The position numbers and the translations under genes were made by a program. Shown piece after piece: positions 50,491 through 58,987 of a stretch of DNA of 64,000 nucleotides. Within the stretch, counting starts at the first letter, position 1, and each line of letters opens with the position of its first letter. This DNA comes from Roseiarcus sp963761435 (GTDB lineage: Bacteria > Pseudomonadota > Alphaproteobacteria > Rhizobiales > Beijerinckiaceae): the NCBI GenBank assembly GCA_963761435.1, contig CAVXHJ010000010.1, forward strand, positions 1,178,001 to 1,242,000. Reading direction: 5' to 3'. Below the pieces are notes generated by a model that saw nothing but the letters and a program-made list of their open reading frames with translations, ran no database searches and had not been told where the DNA came from.

Positions 50491-51651
50491 GTGATCGAGC
50501 GATCTCCGACAGCCGCAGCGACGCTTTCCCGCGCAGTCATCGCATTCGAGGGCGAAGAGCAGGCGCGCCGTCGGCTCGAGGCCTTCGGTTACCCGCCTGA
50601 CATCGCGGCCGAGATCGCTGTTTATCTCGCCCAGTCGACCGATCTGCCGCTCTTCATCGACGACATCGCCGACGCGTTGCGAAAGAAGGGGATTGGGGCT
50701 GAATTCGTCGCCATCGACGACCTGCCGGCTCGCCTGAGAGATTTGGCGCCGGAGAGAGACCGGACGATCGTCTGGGCGTTCACCGACGGGGTGCGATTCT
50801 ATCGCGGCTCGTCGGTTCCCGCGCTCGCCCGCCTCGGGGGCTTCGCCCGGTTTGGCAGCTCCGCCGTCGCGGCGCATTTGTGCCAGGACAAATTCGCAAG
50901 CCTGGCGCTCGCCCTTTCCGCGGGCCTTCCCGCGCCGCCGACCAGACTGATGGAGGGGGAGAACGAAATCGCGGCGCTGGGCGACTGGGAGGGCGTCTCC
51001 GGTCCTTTGTTCGTCAAGCCCAACACGCTCGGGGCGAAGATCGGTATTTTCGCCGACAGCCTGTGCGGCAATCGGGCGGAAGCCGCCGATCGGGCGCAAC
51101 GCATCTGGGCGCGTTATCGCGACCGGGCGCTTGTCCAGCCTTTTATCGAGGGCGACGACGTCCGCGTCAGCTTCATCGACCTTGGCGGCGAATTCGCCGA
51201 CCAAGTCGGCGTCGAACGGATCGTCAAGGACTCCGCGAGCGAGGCGGGCGGCGCATTCCTCACGATGAAGGACAATGAGACCCTGTCGGGCGCCCGCGAC
51301 ACCGAGGGCGCGCGCGGCGGCTTCGGCGCGTCACGCGAAGCCGCCTTCGTCCCGCGGATGATCGATCTGCGTGAAGAGAGGGACGAGCGCTCGCGGCGGG
51401 CGGTCGAGCTCATCCTCGGTTGCAGCGCCCGCCTCGCCCGAGTCGCCGGCCTTCGCGACCTTTTCTCGATCGATTTCCGCATCGACGCCGACGGCAGGCC
51501 GACGTTTTTCGAATTCGAGATCTGTCCCGGCGTGACCATCTACGACTTTCAGAACTATCTGCGCTCGCGCCGCGGGGTGACTCTCGGCCAGGGACTCGCG
51601 AGAGCGATGAGCGTCGCCTACGCGCGTCGGCTTACAATCGAGGAAGCATGA
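50491..51651 (+). CDS. ATP-grasp protein, D-alanine--D-alanine ligase-like
   Basis: A 386-residue protein with ATP-grasp features. A pre-grasp domain comes first (IAVYLAQSTDLPLFIDDIAD). Then come the lysine strand SGPLFVKPNTLGAKIGIFADS, the ALVQPFIEGDDVRVSFIDLGG hinge, and the metal-binding end RDLFSIDFRIDADGRPTFFEFEICPGVT (the usual xEINxxPG is FEICPG). It resembles D-Ala-D-Ala ligases but differs enough to suggest another carboxylate-amine ligation. I place the start at the GTG at 50491, about 13 bases after AGGAAGAG; the longer frame is Arg-rich and unlikely. It is not in an obvious operon. The 311 bp after it hold the control region of the peptide importer. Confidence 0.78.
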   Translation: MIERSPTAAATLSRAVIAFEGEEQARRRLEAFGYPPDIAAEIAVYLAQSTDLPLFIDDIADALRKKGIGAEFVAIDDLPARLRDLAPERDRTIVWAFTDGVRFYRGSSVPALARLGGFARFGSSAVAAHLCQDKFASLALALSAGLPAPPTRLMEGENEIAALGDWEGVSGPLFVKPNTLGAKIGIFADSLCGNRAEAADRAQRIWARYRDRALVQPFIEGDDVRVSFIDLGGEFADQVGVERIVKDSASEAGGAFLTMKDNETLSGARDTEGARGGFGASREAAFVPRMIDLREERDERSRRAVELILGCSARLARVAGLRDLFSIDFRIDADGRPTFFEFEICPGVTIYDFQNYLRSRRGVTLGQGLARAMSVAYARRLTIEEA

Positions 51652-51728
51652 GGAGCTTTCGCGAGGATCGCGGCAAATCCCGCCGAAGCGTTCGAGCGAT
51701 CGAAAGTCCTTCTGTGGCAATCCGGCCG

Positions 51729-51850
51729 TTGCACGGTTTTTGCAATCGCGTTAGCGTCGGCTTTCCAGGTGTACACATGTGTCCATGTTGCAGTCAGATT
51801 GTCATTGCGCTGGGCGGAAACAGAGGGCGGCGCCGAGAATCTCGGCGCCC
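51729..51850 (+). promoter_or_regulatory. Palindromic operator and leader hairpin upstream of the peptide importer
   Basis: Within the 311-bp gene-free stretch before the binding-protein gene there are three symmetric elements. TTGCA-N7-TGCAA is at about 51729-51745. The perfect palindrome ACACATGTGT is at 51773-51782, inside a wider GTGTACACATGTGTCC. A 9-bp stem, GGCGCCGAG / CTCGGCGCC with an AAT loop, is at 51829-51849. The second looks like a GntR-type repressor site; the third could stabilise the mRNA leader. No regulator gene lies nearby. The rest of the stretch shows nothing else that I can support. Confidence 0.5.
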
Positions 51851-51962
51851 GCTCACGCGCCCGCCGGAACACCGCCCTGACTTCAAGCCGCGCATCGCGC
51901 TCGCAACTGGACGATGAACCATGTCGCGAAGCGGTCCAATAACGTCCAGGAGGAGAAAGAGA

Positions 51963-53612
51963 ATGATCAGCGAAAAGCTCAAGAGCAGGTTCTGGCGGAA
52001 AAGCCTGAAGACCTGGGCGGCCGAAGCGAATGAGGGGTCTGTTGACAGGCGCGAGTTTCTCGCGCTGGCGACGATTTTCGGCGCGTCGACGGCTGCCGCC
52101 TACGGCATGCTGGGCCTTGCGGCGCCGACCCCGGCCCTGGCTGAAACTCCGAAGAAGGGCGGGACGCTGAGGCTCGGCATGTTCGTCAAGGACCAGAAGG
52201 ACCCGCGCACCTACGACTGGCCGGAAATGGGCAATGTCGCCCGCCAGTTCCTGGAATCCCTCGTCAACTACACCCGCGAGTTCACTTTCGAGCCTGCGCT
52301 GCTCGAGTCCTGGGAGGTCAATCCGGACGCCACCGAATACATCCTGCACGTGCGCAAGGGAGCAGCCTGGAACAACGGCGATCCCTTCAACGCCGACGAC
52401 GTCGTCTTCAACATCACCCGATGGTGCGACCAATCCGTCGAGGGCAATTCGATGGCCGCGCGCATGGCGGCGCTGATCGACCCGGCGACCAAGAAGGCGC
52501 GCGACGGCGCGATCACCAAGGTCGACGACTTCACGGTCAAGCTCTCGCTGAAAAAGCCGGACATCACCATCATTCCGGGCATGTCCGATTATCCGGGACT
52601 GATCGTTCATCGCAACTTCGAGAAGGACGGCAAGGACCTCGTCAAACATCCGATCGGCACCGGCGCGTTCGAGCTCGTCTCTTTCGAGGTGGGCAAGAAG
52701 GCGGTCGTCAAGCGCCGCACCAACGGCAAGTGGTGGGGCGGCGAAGCCTATCTCGATGGCGTCGAGTTCATCGACTACGGCCCCGACATTTCGGCGACCG
52801 TCAGCGCCTTCGAGTCGAAGGAGCTCGACTGCACGATGAAGACGGACGCGGCCTATGTCGCGATCCTGGACAAGGCCGGACTCACGCGGTCCGACGTCCA
52901 GACATCGGCGACCATCGTCGCGCGCACCAACGTCAAGCAGAAACCCTACGACGACCAGCGGGTGCGCAACGCGCTGCAGATGGCGGTCGACAACGCGACA
53001 ATCCTGAAACTCGGCATCGAGGACCACGGCACGGTCGGCGAGAACTTCCACGTCGCTCCGATCCATCCGGAATATGCGGAGCTGCCGAAGAAGCCGCGCG
53101 ACATCGCCGGCGCCAAGAAGCTGATGACCGACGCGGGACAGATCGACTTCGAGCACGAACTCATCACCAGCGACGAGGAATATTACAAGAACTCGGGCGA
53201 CGCGATCGCGGCGCAACTGCGCGAGGCGGGCTTCAAGGTGAAGAGGACCGTGCTGCCCGGCTCGACGTTCTGGAACGACTGGACCAAATATCCCTATTCG
53301 ATCACCGACTGGAACATGCGCCCCCTCGGCGTCCAGGTCCTCGCGCTCGCCTACCGCACCGGCGAGGCCTGGAACGAGAGCGCCTATTCGAACCCCGAAT
53401 TCGACGCCATGCTCGAGAAGGCGCTGGCGATCCCGGATCCGAAAGCGCGCATGGTCGTGATGAAAGACCTCGAGAAGATTCTTCAGGACTCGGGCATCAT
53501 CATCCAGCCCTACTGGCTGACCCTCTACAACCACCGCACTCCGGAGGTGATGGATTACGGCATGCACCCCCTCTACGAGACCCATCTCGAGCACGTGTGG
53601 CTGAACGCGTGA
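51963..53612 (+). CDS. Peptide/opine-type ABC transporter substrate-binding protein (family 5)
   Basis: A 549-residue exported binding protein. A Tat-like RREFLALATIFG motif (29-40) and a cleavage near residue 60 (TPALA then ETP) mark the signal. The mature protein has family 5 (DppA/OppA) landmarks: GGTLRLGMFVKDQKDPRTYD, LLESWEVNPDATEYILHVRK, AAWNNGDPFNADDVVFNITR, and the C-terminal AYSNPEFDAMLEKAL. AGGAGGAG lies 11 bases before the ATG at 51963. It is the first gene of an operon with two permeases, a fused ATPase and an Ldh2-like dehydrogenase. The ligand is probably a peptide, opine or other bulky amine. Confidence 0.93.
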   Translation: MISEKLKSRFWRKSLKTWAAEANEGSVDRREFLALATIFGASTAAAYGMLGLAAPTPALAETPKKGGTLRLGMFVKDQKDPRTYDWPEMGNVARQFLESLVNYTREFTFEPALLESWEVNPDATEYILHVRKGAAWNNGDPFNADDVVFNITRWCDQSVEGNSMAARMAALIDPATKKARDGAITKVDDFTVKLSLKKPDITIIPGMSDYPGLIVHRNFEKDGKDLVKHPIGTGAFELVSFEVGKKAVVKRRTNGKWWGGEAYLDGVEFIDYGPDISATVSAFESKELDCTMKTDAAYVAILDKAGLTRSDVQTSATIVARTNVKQKPYDDQRVRNALQMAVDNATILKLGIEDHGTVGENFHVAPIHPEYAELPKKPRDIAGAKKLMTDAGQIDFEHELITSDEEYYKNSGDAIAAQLREAGFKVKRTVLPGSTFWNDWTKYPYSITDWNMRPLGVQVLALAYRTGEAWNESAYSNPEFDAMLEKALAIPDPKARMVVMKDLEKILQDSGIIIQPYWLTLYNHRTPEVMDYGMHPLYETHLEHVWLNA

Positions 53613-53703
53613 GGGTTGACGCCAGGAAGCTGAAGGCGGCTGGCCAATTCGCTCCCTGAGGGCGGATCGGCCGAGGCTTTGAGCGGCGGGAAAGGGCGGA
53701 AGG

Positions 53704-54741
53704 ATGGCCTCGTTTCTGGCGCGACGGCTCGGCGTCATGCTTCTGACGATGCTGTGCTTGACGCTGGTCGTCTTCTATCTTGTCAATCTCGAGCCAAATC
53801 TGCGCAAGCTCGCGATCAGCCAGACCGAGATGCATGCGACCGACCAGGAGCTCGAAAGCTGGCTGGTCAAGAACGGCTACCGCCGCCCCTTCCTCGAGCG
53901 TTATGCTCAATGGCTGGGGGTCTGGCCCAAGCTGCCCAGCATCGACCCCAAGACGGGCGCCGCGACGTCCCGCTTCTCGTTTTGTGACGAGCCGAAGACG
54001 CCCACGCTTTCCGGAGTGCTTCAGGGCGACCTCGGCTGTTCGACCAAGTTCAAGGTCAAGGTCGCCGACAAGCTCGGCCCGGCCGCCAAGGCGACGGGGA
54101 TCCTCATGTTCTGGGTGCTCGTGGTCATGATTCCGGTCGCGCTCCTGATCGGCGTCGTCGCCGGGATGCGGGAAGGGTCGCGCACCGATCGCGCCCTCTC
54201 AGTCCTGTCGATCGTGACGACATCCACGCCCGAGTATGTGTCGGGCGTCGTGCTGACCATCATTTTCGCATCCTGGCTTGGCTGGCTCAACGGTTCAGCG
54301 GCTGGGGCGACCGAAGGGCATCTCAGTTTCTACAATTTCGCCTTACCCGTCGCGACGGTCGCGATCCTGGGCCTGGGCTATGTCGCGCGCATGACTCGCG
54401 CCTCGATGGTCGAGGTGATGAACGCCCAATACATCCGCACCGCCCGCCTGAAGGGCCTCGGGTTCGGCGCGATCGTAGTGAAGCACGCGCTGCGCAACGC
54501 GCTGATCGCGCCTTTCACCGTCATCATGCTCCTCTTCCCGTGGCTTTTGACTGGCGTGGTGATCGTCGAGGTGATGTTCCGCTATCAGGGCTTCGGTCAG
54601 GCCCTGGTCGACGCGGCCGGCAACAACGACATCGATCTTCTGCTCGCCTGCTCGATCGTCTCGGTGACGCTGGTGCTCCTGACCCAGCTCATCTCCGACA
54701 TCGGCTACGCCTGGCTCAACCCGCGCATCCGCGTGCACTAG
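53704..54741 (+). CDS. Peptide ABC transporter permease (DppB type)
   Basis: A 345-residue inner-membrane permease. It begins MASFLARRLGVMLLTMLCLT, as DppB-like proteins do. A long periplasmic segment (about 30-120) contains a Cys pair (FCDE and LGCST) not usual in DppB. The membrane core follows from residue 125, with the EAA loop at MNAQYIRTARLKGLGFGAIV and FRYQGFGQALVDAAGNNDID near the end. GGAAGG precedes the ATG. It pairs with the next permease. Confidence 0.92.
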   Translation: MASFLARRLGVMLLTMLCLTLVVFYLVNLEPNLRKLAISQTEMHATDQELESWLVKNGYRRPFLERYAQWLGVWPKLPSIDPKTGAATSRFSFCDEPKTPTLSGVLQGDLGCSTKFKVKVADKLGPAAKATGILMFWVLVVMIPVALLIGVVAGMREGSRTDRALSVLSIVTTSTPEYVSGVVLTIIFASWLGWLNGSAAGATEGHLSFYNFALPVATVAILGLGYVARMTRASMVEVMNAQYIRTARLKGLGFGAIVVKHALRNALIAPFTVIMLLFPWLLTGVVIVEVMFRYQGFGQALVDAAGNNDIDLLLACSIVSVTLVLLTQLISDIGYAWLNPRIRVH

Positions 54742-54794
54742 AGGGGCGCGCTTGCAGTTTTTGAGTCCGGGCGAGATCGTTCTCCAGGACCCTC

Positions 54795-55904
54795 GTGCAG
54801 CTCGTTCCCGTATGGGCGAGCCTCGTGATCGTTCTTGGCCTGAGCCTCGCCTTTCGCCGCCGGCTCGGGCTCTACGGCCATGTCGTCGCGAGCGGGACCG
54901 GATTCGTCGGGCTCCTGCTGGTTGGCTTCTGGCTGTTCGCGGCGATTTTCGCCAGGCGCATCGAACTCTTCGATCCGCTCGCACAGATCGCTGAATTGCA
55001 GCACGCGCCGCCCGGCGCGATTGATCCACACTCCGGCCTCCCCTACCTCTTCGGCGGCGACAAGCTGGCGCGCGACGTGTTCGGGCGCGTCGTCGCCGGC
55101 GCCCGGATCGTGCTCATCATCGCGCCTCTTGCGACCCTGCTCGCGCTCGCGGTGGGCATCGCGCTCGGCCTTCCGGCCGGCTATTTCGGCGGCCGCATCG
55201 ACGCGACGCTGTCGTTCCTGGCCAATCTGGTGCTGGCCTTCCCGATCATCCTGCTCTTCTACCTCCTGGTGTCGCCCGGCATCCTTGAGACGCCGATCCC
55301 CTATGCGCTGGCGGCGCTCTTCTTCGCCTTTCCGATCGTGCTGTTCGTCGTGTTCTTCGTCGCCGGCTACCGTGCACGGCCCGGCGCGCTCGCGGTCAGG
55401 CTCGCGCTCACTTTGCTCGCCGGCGGATGGCTGTTCGCGACTTTCGTCTTCAACGCCGACCCGTTCGGGCTGATCCAGGTCAGCCCGAGCACGCTGAACA
55501 TTTTCGTCGCCGTTGCGCTCGCCTCCGGACCCGGCATATTTCGCATCGTGCGCAGCCTGACCCTGGACATCAAGACGCGCGAATATGTGTTCGCCGCGCA
55601 GACCCGGGGCGAAAGCCCTTGGTACGTGATGCTGTGGGAAATCCTGCCCAATGCTCGCGGGCCGCTGATCGTCGACGCGTGCCTGCGCATCGGTTACACC
55701 ACCATACTGCTCGGCGCGCTCGGCTATTTCGGCCTCGGCATGCCGCCCGAAAGCCCCAATTGGGGGACGATGATCAACGAATCGAGCCGCTTCATGCGCA
55801 TCTATGTCCATCCCGCCCTGCCTCCGGCCCTGGCGCTGATGTCGTTCGTGCTCGGCTTGAACCTGCTCGCTGACGCGATCCGCGAAGAGTCGCTGCGCGA
55901 TTGA
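54795..55904 (+). CDS. Peptide ABC transporter permease (DppC type) with extra helices
   Basis: A 369-residue permease, about 70 residues longer than usual DppC. The landmarks LFGGDKLARDVFGRVVAGAR, ALGLPAGYFGGRIDATLSFL and the EAA-like loop TREYVFAAQTRGESPWYVML are present, ending in LGYFGLGMPPESPNWGTM. Between the LVLAFPIILLFYLL helix and the GPGIFRIVRSL loop it carries an inserted block of roughly 75 residues with two extra hydrophobic segments (ALAALFFAFPIVLFVVFFVA and LALTLLAGGWLFATFVF). The GTG at 54795 is the start used. The stop lies 11 bp before the ATPase start. Confidence 0.88.
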   Translation: MQLVPVWASLVIVLGLSLAFRRRLGLYGHVVASGTGFVGLLLVGFWLFAAIFARRIELFDPLAQIAELQHAPPGAIDPHSGLPYLFGGDKLARDVFGRVVAGARIVLIIAPLATLLALAVGIALGLPAGYFGGRIDATLSFLANLVLAFPIILLFYLLVSPGILETPIPYALAALFFAFPIVLFVVFFVAGYRARPGALAVRLALTLLAGGWLFATFVFNADPFGLIQVSPSTLNIFVAVALASGPGIFRIVRSLTLDIKTREYVFAAQTRGESPWYVMLWEILPNARGPLIVDACLRIGYTTILLGALGYFGLGMPPESPNWGTMINESSRFMRIYVHPALPPALALMSFVLGLNLLADAIREESLRD

Positions 55905-55915
55905 TGGAGAAGCGC

Positions 55916-57974
55916 ATGGGCGATCCAATTCTCGAGATCGACCGGCTCGGCATTTCGTTCTTTACCCGCGGTGGAGAAATTCCGGCGGTCATGGACTTCT
56001 CCTGCCGGGTCATGCCTGGGCAGGCGATGGGGCTGGTCGGCGAATCGGGCTGCGGCAAGTCGACGGTCGCGCTTGCGGTCATGCGCGACCTTCCGGGAGC
56101 AGGCCGGATCACGAGCGGCGCGATCCGCTTCGAGGGCCGCGATATGGCGAGCCTGTCGGAAGCGGAACTGCGCGGCATCCGCGGCTCGAAGATCGCCATG
56201 GTCTACCAGGAGCCGATGGCCTCGCTCAATCCGACGATGCTCATCGGGCGGCAATTGATGGAAGTGCCGCTGATCCATGACAAGGTCTCGAAGGATGAAG
56301 CCCGCCGCCGCGCCCTCGACATGGTCAAGGCCGTGCGCCTGCCCGACCCGGAGCGGGTGATGCGCGCCTATCCGCACCAGCTCAGCGGCGGCCAGCAGCA
56401 ACGCGCGGTCATCGCGATGGCGCTGCTTTCCAACCCGAAGCTGCTCATCCTCGACGAGCCGACGACCGCGCTCGACGTTACGGTGGAAGCGGGCATCGTC
56501 GCGCTCGTCAAGGACCTCACCGCGCGCACCGGCGCATCCTCTCTCTTCATCTCCCACAACCTCGGGCTCATTCTCGAGACCTGCGACGAAGTCACGGTGA
56601 TGTACTCGGGCGAAGCGGTCGAGACGGGCGCGGTCGGCGACGTGTTTGGCGCAGTGCGTCACCCTTACACTCAGGGCCTCTTCCGCTCGATGCCGATGCC
56701 GGGAACGAACAAGAACGACAATCCGCTCGTCCCCATTCCGGGCCAGTTGCCGCTGCCGCATCATCGGCCAAGAGGCTGCAACTTCGGCCCGCGCTGCAAT
56801 TACTTCGTCGAAGGCCTATGCGATCAGGCCGACGTGCCGATGCGCGAGGTCGCTGGCGCGAGCGAGCGGCAGAGCCGATGTCTAAGGGTCGAGGCGATCG
56901 ACTGGGCGGCGGCGGCGCATCCTGCGGCGGCGCTCGAGCCTGTCGCGATCGGCCCGACGATCCTCGGCGTCGAGCGGCTCAAGAAGCATTATCGCGTGGC
57001 GGCGAGCTCATTGTTCGGCAAGCGAGAAAGCCGCGCGGTCAAGGCGGTCGAGGATATCTCGTTCGCCGCCCGCGAGGCGGAGGTTCTGGCAATCGTCGGC
57101 GAATCCGGCTGCGGCAAGTCGAACTCTCGCCAAGGTCCTGCTCGGGCTCGAGACGGCGAGCGAAGGCCTGGTCGTCTTCGATCACGAGCCGATCCAGAAC
57201 CAGCCGGTCGAGAGCCGCGCGGTCAAGACCATTTCGTCGATTCAGATGATTTTCCAGAATCCGTTCGACACCCTCAACCCGAGCTATTCCGTCGGCTCGC
57301 AGATTGTCCGGACGCTGGAGCGCTTCCGCATCGGCGCGAGCAATCCTGAACGACGCGAGATGATGCTGCGCCTGCTCGATCTCGTGAAACTGCCGCGCGC
57401 TTTCGCCGGCCGCTCGCCGCGGCAATTGTCGGGCGGCCAGAAGCAGCGCATCGGTGTGGCGCGGGCCTTCGCCGGCCGGCCGCGCGTCATTATCGCCGAC
57501 GAGCCGATGTCGGCGCTCGACGTCTCGGTGCAGGCCGCGATCAGCGAGCTTCTGATGAGCCTGCAGCGCGAATCCAAGACGACGATGGTGTTCATCAGTC
57601 ACGACCTGTCGGTGGTGCGCTATCTCGCTGACCGCGTGGCCGTCATGTATCTCGGCCATATCGTCGAGATGGGGGCGACCGAGCAGATCTTCACGCCGCC
57701 GTTCCACCCCTACACCGAAGCGTTGCTCTCCGCGATTCCGATCGCCGACGCCAGGGTCAAGAAGCGCCATGTGGTGCTCGAGGGCGAAATCCCCTCGGCG
57801 CTCTCGCCGCCCAAGGGCTGTCCATTCCAGACCCGATGCGGGCACAAGCGCGAGGTTCCCGGCGACTTGTGCGAACGCGAGATGCCGCCCACGGTCACCG
57901 TTGCAGAGGGACACACGATCAAGTGTCATCTACCGGTCGAGGCGCTCGAGCGCATGGAGCCGGTGTTCGCGTGA
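55916..57974 (+). CDS. Fused dipeptide ABC ATPases (DppD-DppF type), frameshifted
   Basis: One gene encodes two ATPase domains of about 690 residues in total. Domain 1 has Walker A GESGCGKST, signature LSGGQQQRAVIAMAL and Walker B LLILDEPTTALD, then the peptide-transporter tail GCNFGPRCNYFVEGLC. Domain 2 starts near RLKKHYRVAASSLFGKRESR and reaches its own Walker A GESGCGKS, where one extra A at about 57122 shifts the frame. In the shifted frame the protein resumes as TLAKVLLGLETASEGLVVFD and keeps LSGGQKQRIGVARAF, VIIADEPMSALD and the tail GCPFQTRCGH. Without the extra base both ATPase sites would be complete. GGAG lies upstream of the ATG at 55916. Confidence 0.85.
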
Positions 57975-58945
57975 CGCATCGCCTAAGCCTCGATGAGGCG
58001 ACCGACCTCGCCGCCCGCGCGGCGCGCGCGGCCGGCGCCGGGGACGAAGCGGCGCTTTCGCTCGCGCGAGCAACCGTCTCGGCTAACGCGCATGGAAAAG
58101 CATCAAGCGGATTTTCCCATCTCATGGACTATCTCGCCGCCTTGCGAGCCGGACGCATCGTCGGCGACGCGGAACCGCTCGTAACCTCGCCGGCGTCGGC
58201 GGCGATCCATTGCGACGCTAAGGGCGGGATCGCGCAAGTCGGCTTCGATCGGACCTTCGACGATCTTCGCCGCCGGGCGGAGACGTTCGGCCTCGCGCTC
58301 TTCACCCAAAACGGCAGCTACACGACGGGCGAGCTCGGCTACTACCCGCGTCGTCTCGCCGAGGCCGGCCTCGTCGCGCTCGCCGCGACAAGCGGACCGG
58401 CGCTGATGACGGTCGCGGGGGCCAAAACGCCGGTCTACTGCACGAACCCGATCGCCTTCGCCGCGCCGCTCGACCAAGGCCCGCCGCTGCTCATCGACCA
58501 GGCCTCGAGCGCGACCGCCTTTGTCGAACTCAGGCGTTACGCAGAGCGAGGCGACCCGCTCCCGCCCGGCTGGGCGGTCGACGCCGACGGTGAGCCGACG
58601 ACCGATCCGCGCGCCGCGCTGAAAGGGGCGCTGCTCGCCTTCGGCGGCGCGCGCGGCGCAAACATTGCGCTGATGGTCGAGGTGCTGGCTGCCGGGCTTG
58701 GAGGCGCGAACTGGGCCCTCGATGCGCCGTCGTTCCTGACCGGCGATCGCTCGCCCGGCGCCGGCCTCATCGTCATCGCCATCGCGCCCACCCTGCTGGC
58801 GCCTGACTTTGCGCAGCGGCTCAGGCTCCAGCTCGACCGGCTCGCCAAGCTTGGCGTGCATATTCCCGGGCGGCGAGCAGCCGCGGCCGAAATAGAACTG
58901 CCGGACGCGCTCGTGGCCGAGATCGAACGCGCCGGGGCGCCTTGA
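57971..58945 (+). CDS. Ldh2/malate dehydrogenase-like family oxidoreductase
   Basis: A 324-residue protein of the type-2 malate/lactate dehydrogenase family, which usually reduces 2-oxo acids or cyclic imines with NAD(P)H. Family parts are NGSYTTGELGYYPRRLAEAG, PVYCTNPIAFAAP and the C-terminal GGANWALDAPSFLTGDRSPGAG. In most members a catalytic histidine lies in an SHG motif near residue 45. Here the corresponding stretch reads AHGKASSGFSHLMDYL, so that histidine seems to be replaced. The GTG at 57971 overlaps the stop of the ATPase gene, linking it to the importer. It may act on the imported opine or imino acid, or have changed function. Confidence 0.85.
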   Translation: MTHRLSLDEATDLAARAARAAGAGDEAALSLARATVSANAHGKASSGFSHLMDYLAALRAGRIVGDAEPLVTSPASAAIHCDAKGGIAQVGFDRTFDDLRRRAETFGLALFTQNGSYTTGELGYYPRRLAEAGLVALAATSGPALMTVAGAKTPVYCTNPIAFAAPLDQGPPLLIDQASSATAFVELRRYAERGDPLPPGWAVDADGEPTTDPRAALKGALLAFGGARGANIALMVEVLAAGLGGANWALDAPSFLTGDRSPGAGLIVIAIAPTLLAPDFAQRLRLQLDRLAKLGVHIPGRRAAAAEIELPDALVAEIERAGAP

Positions 58946-58987
58946 AAACGCTTCGGCCAAGCGGCTAGAGACCAAGGCTGGGCAGCC

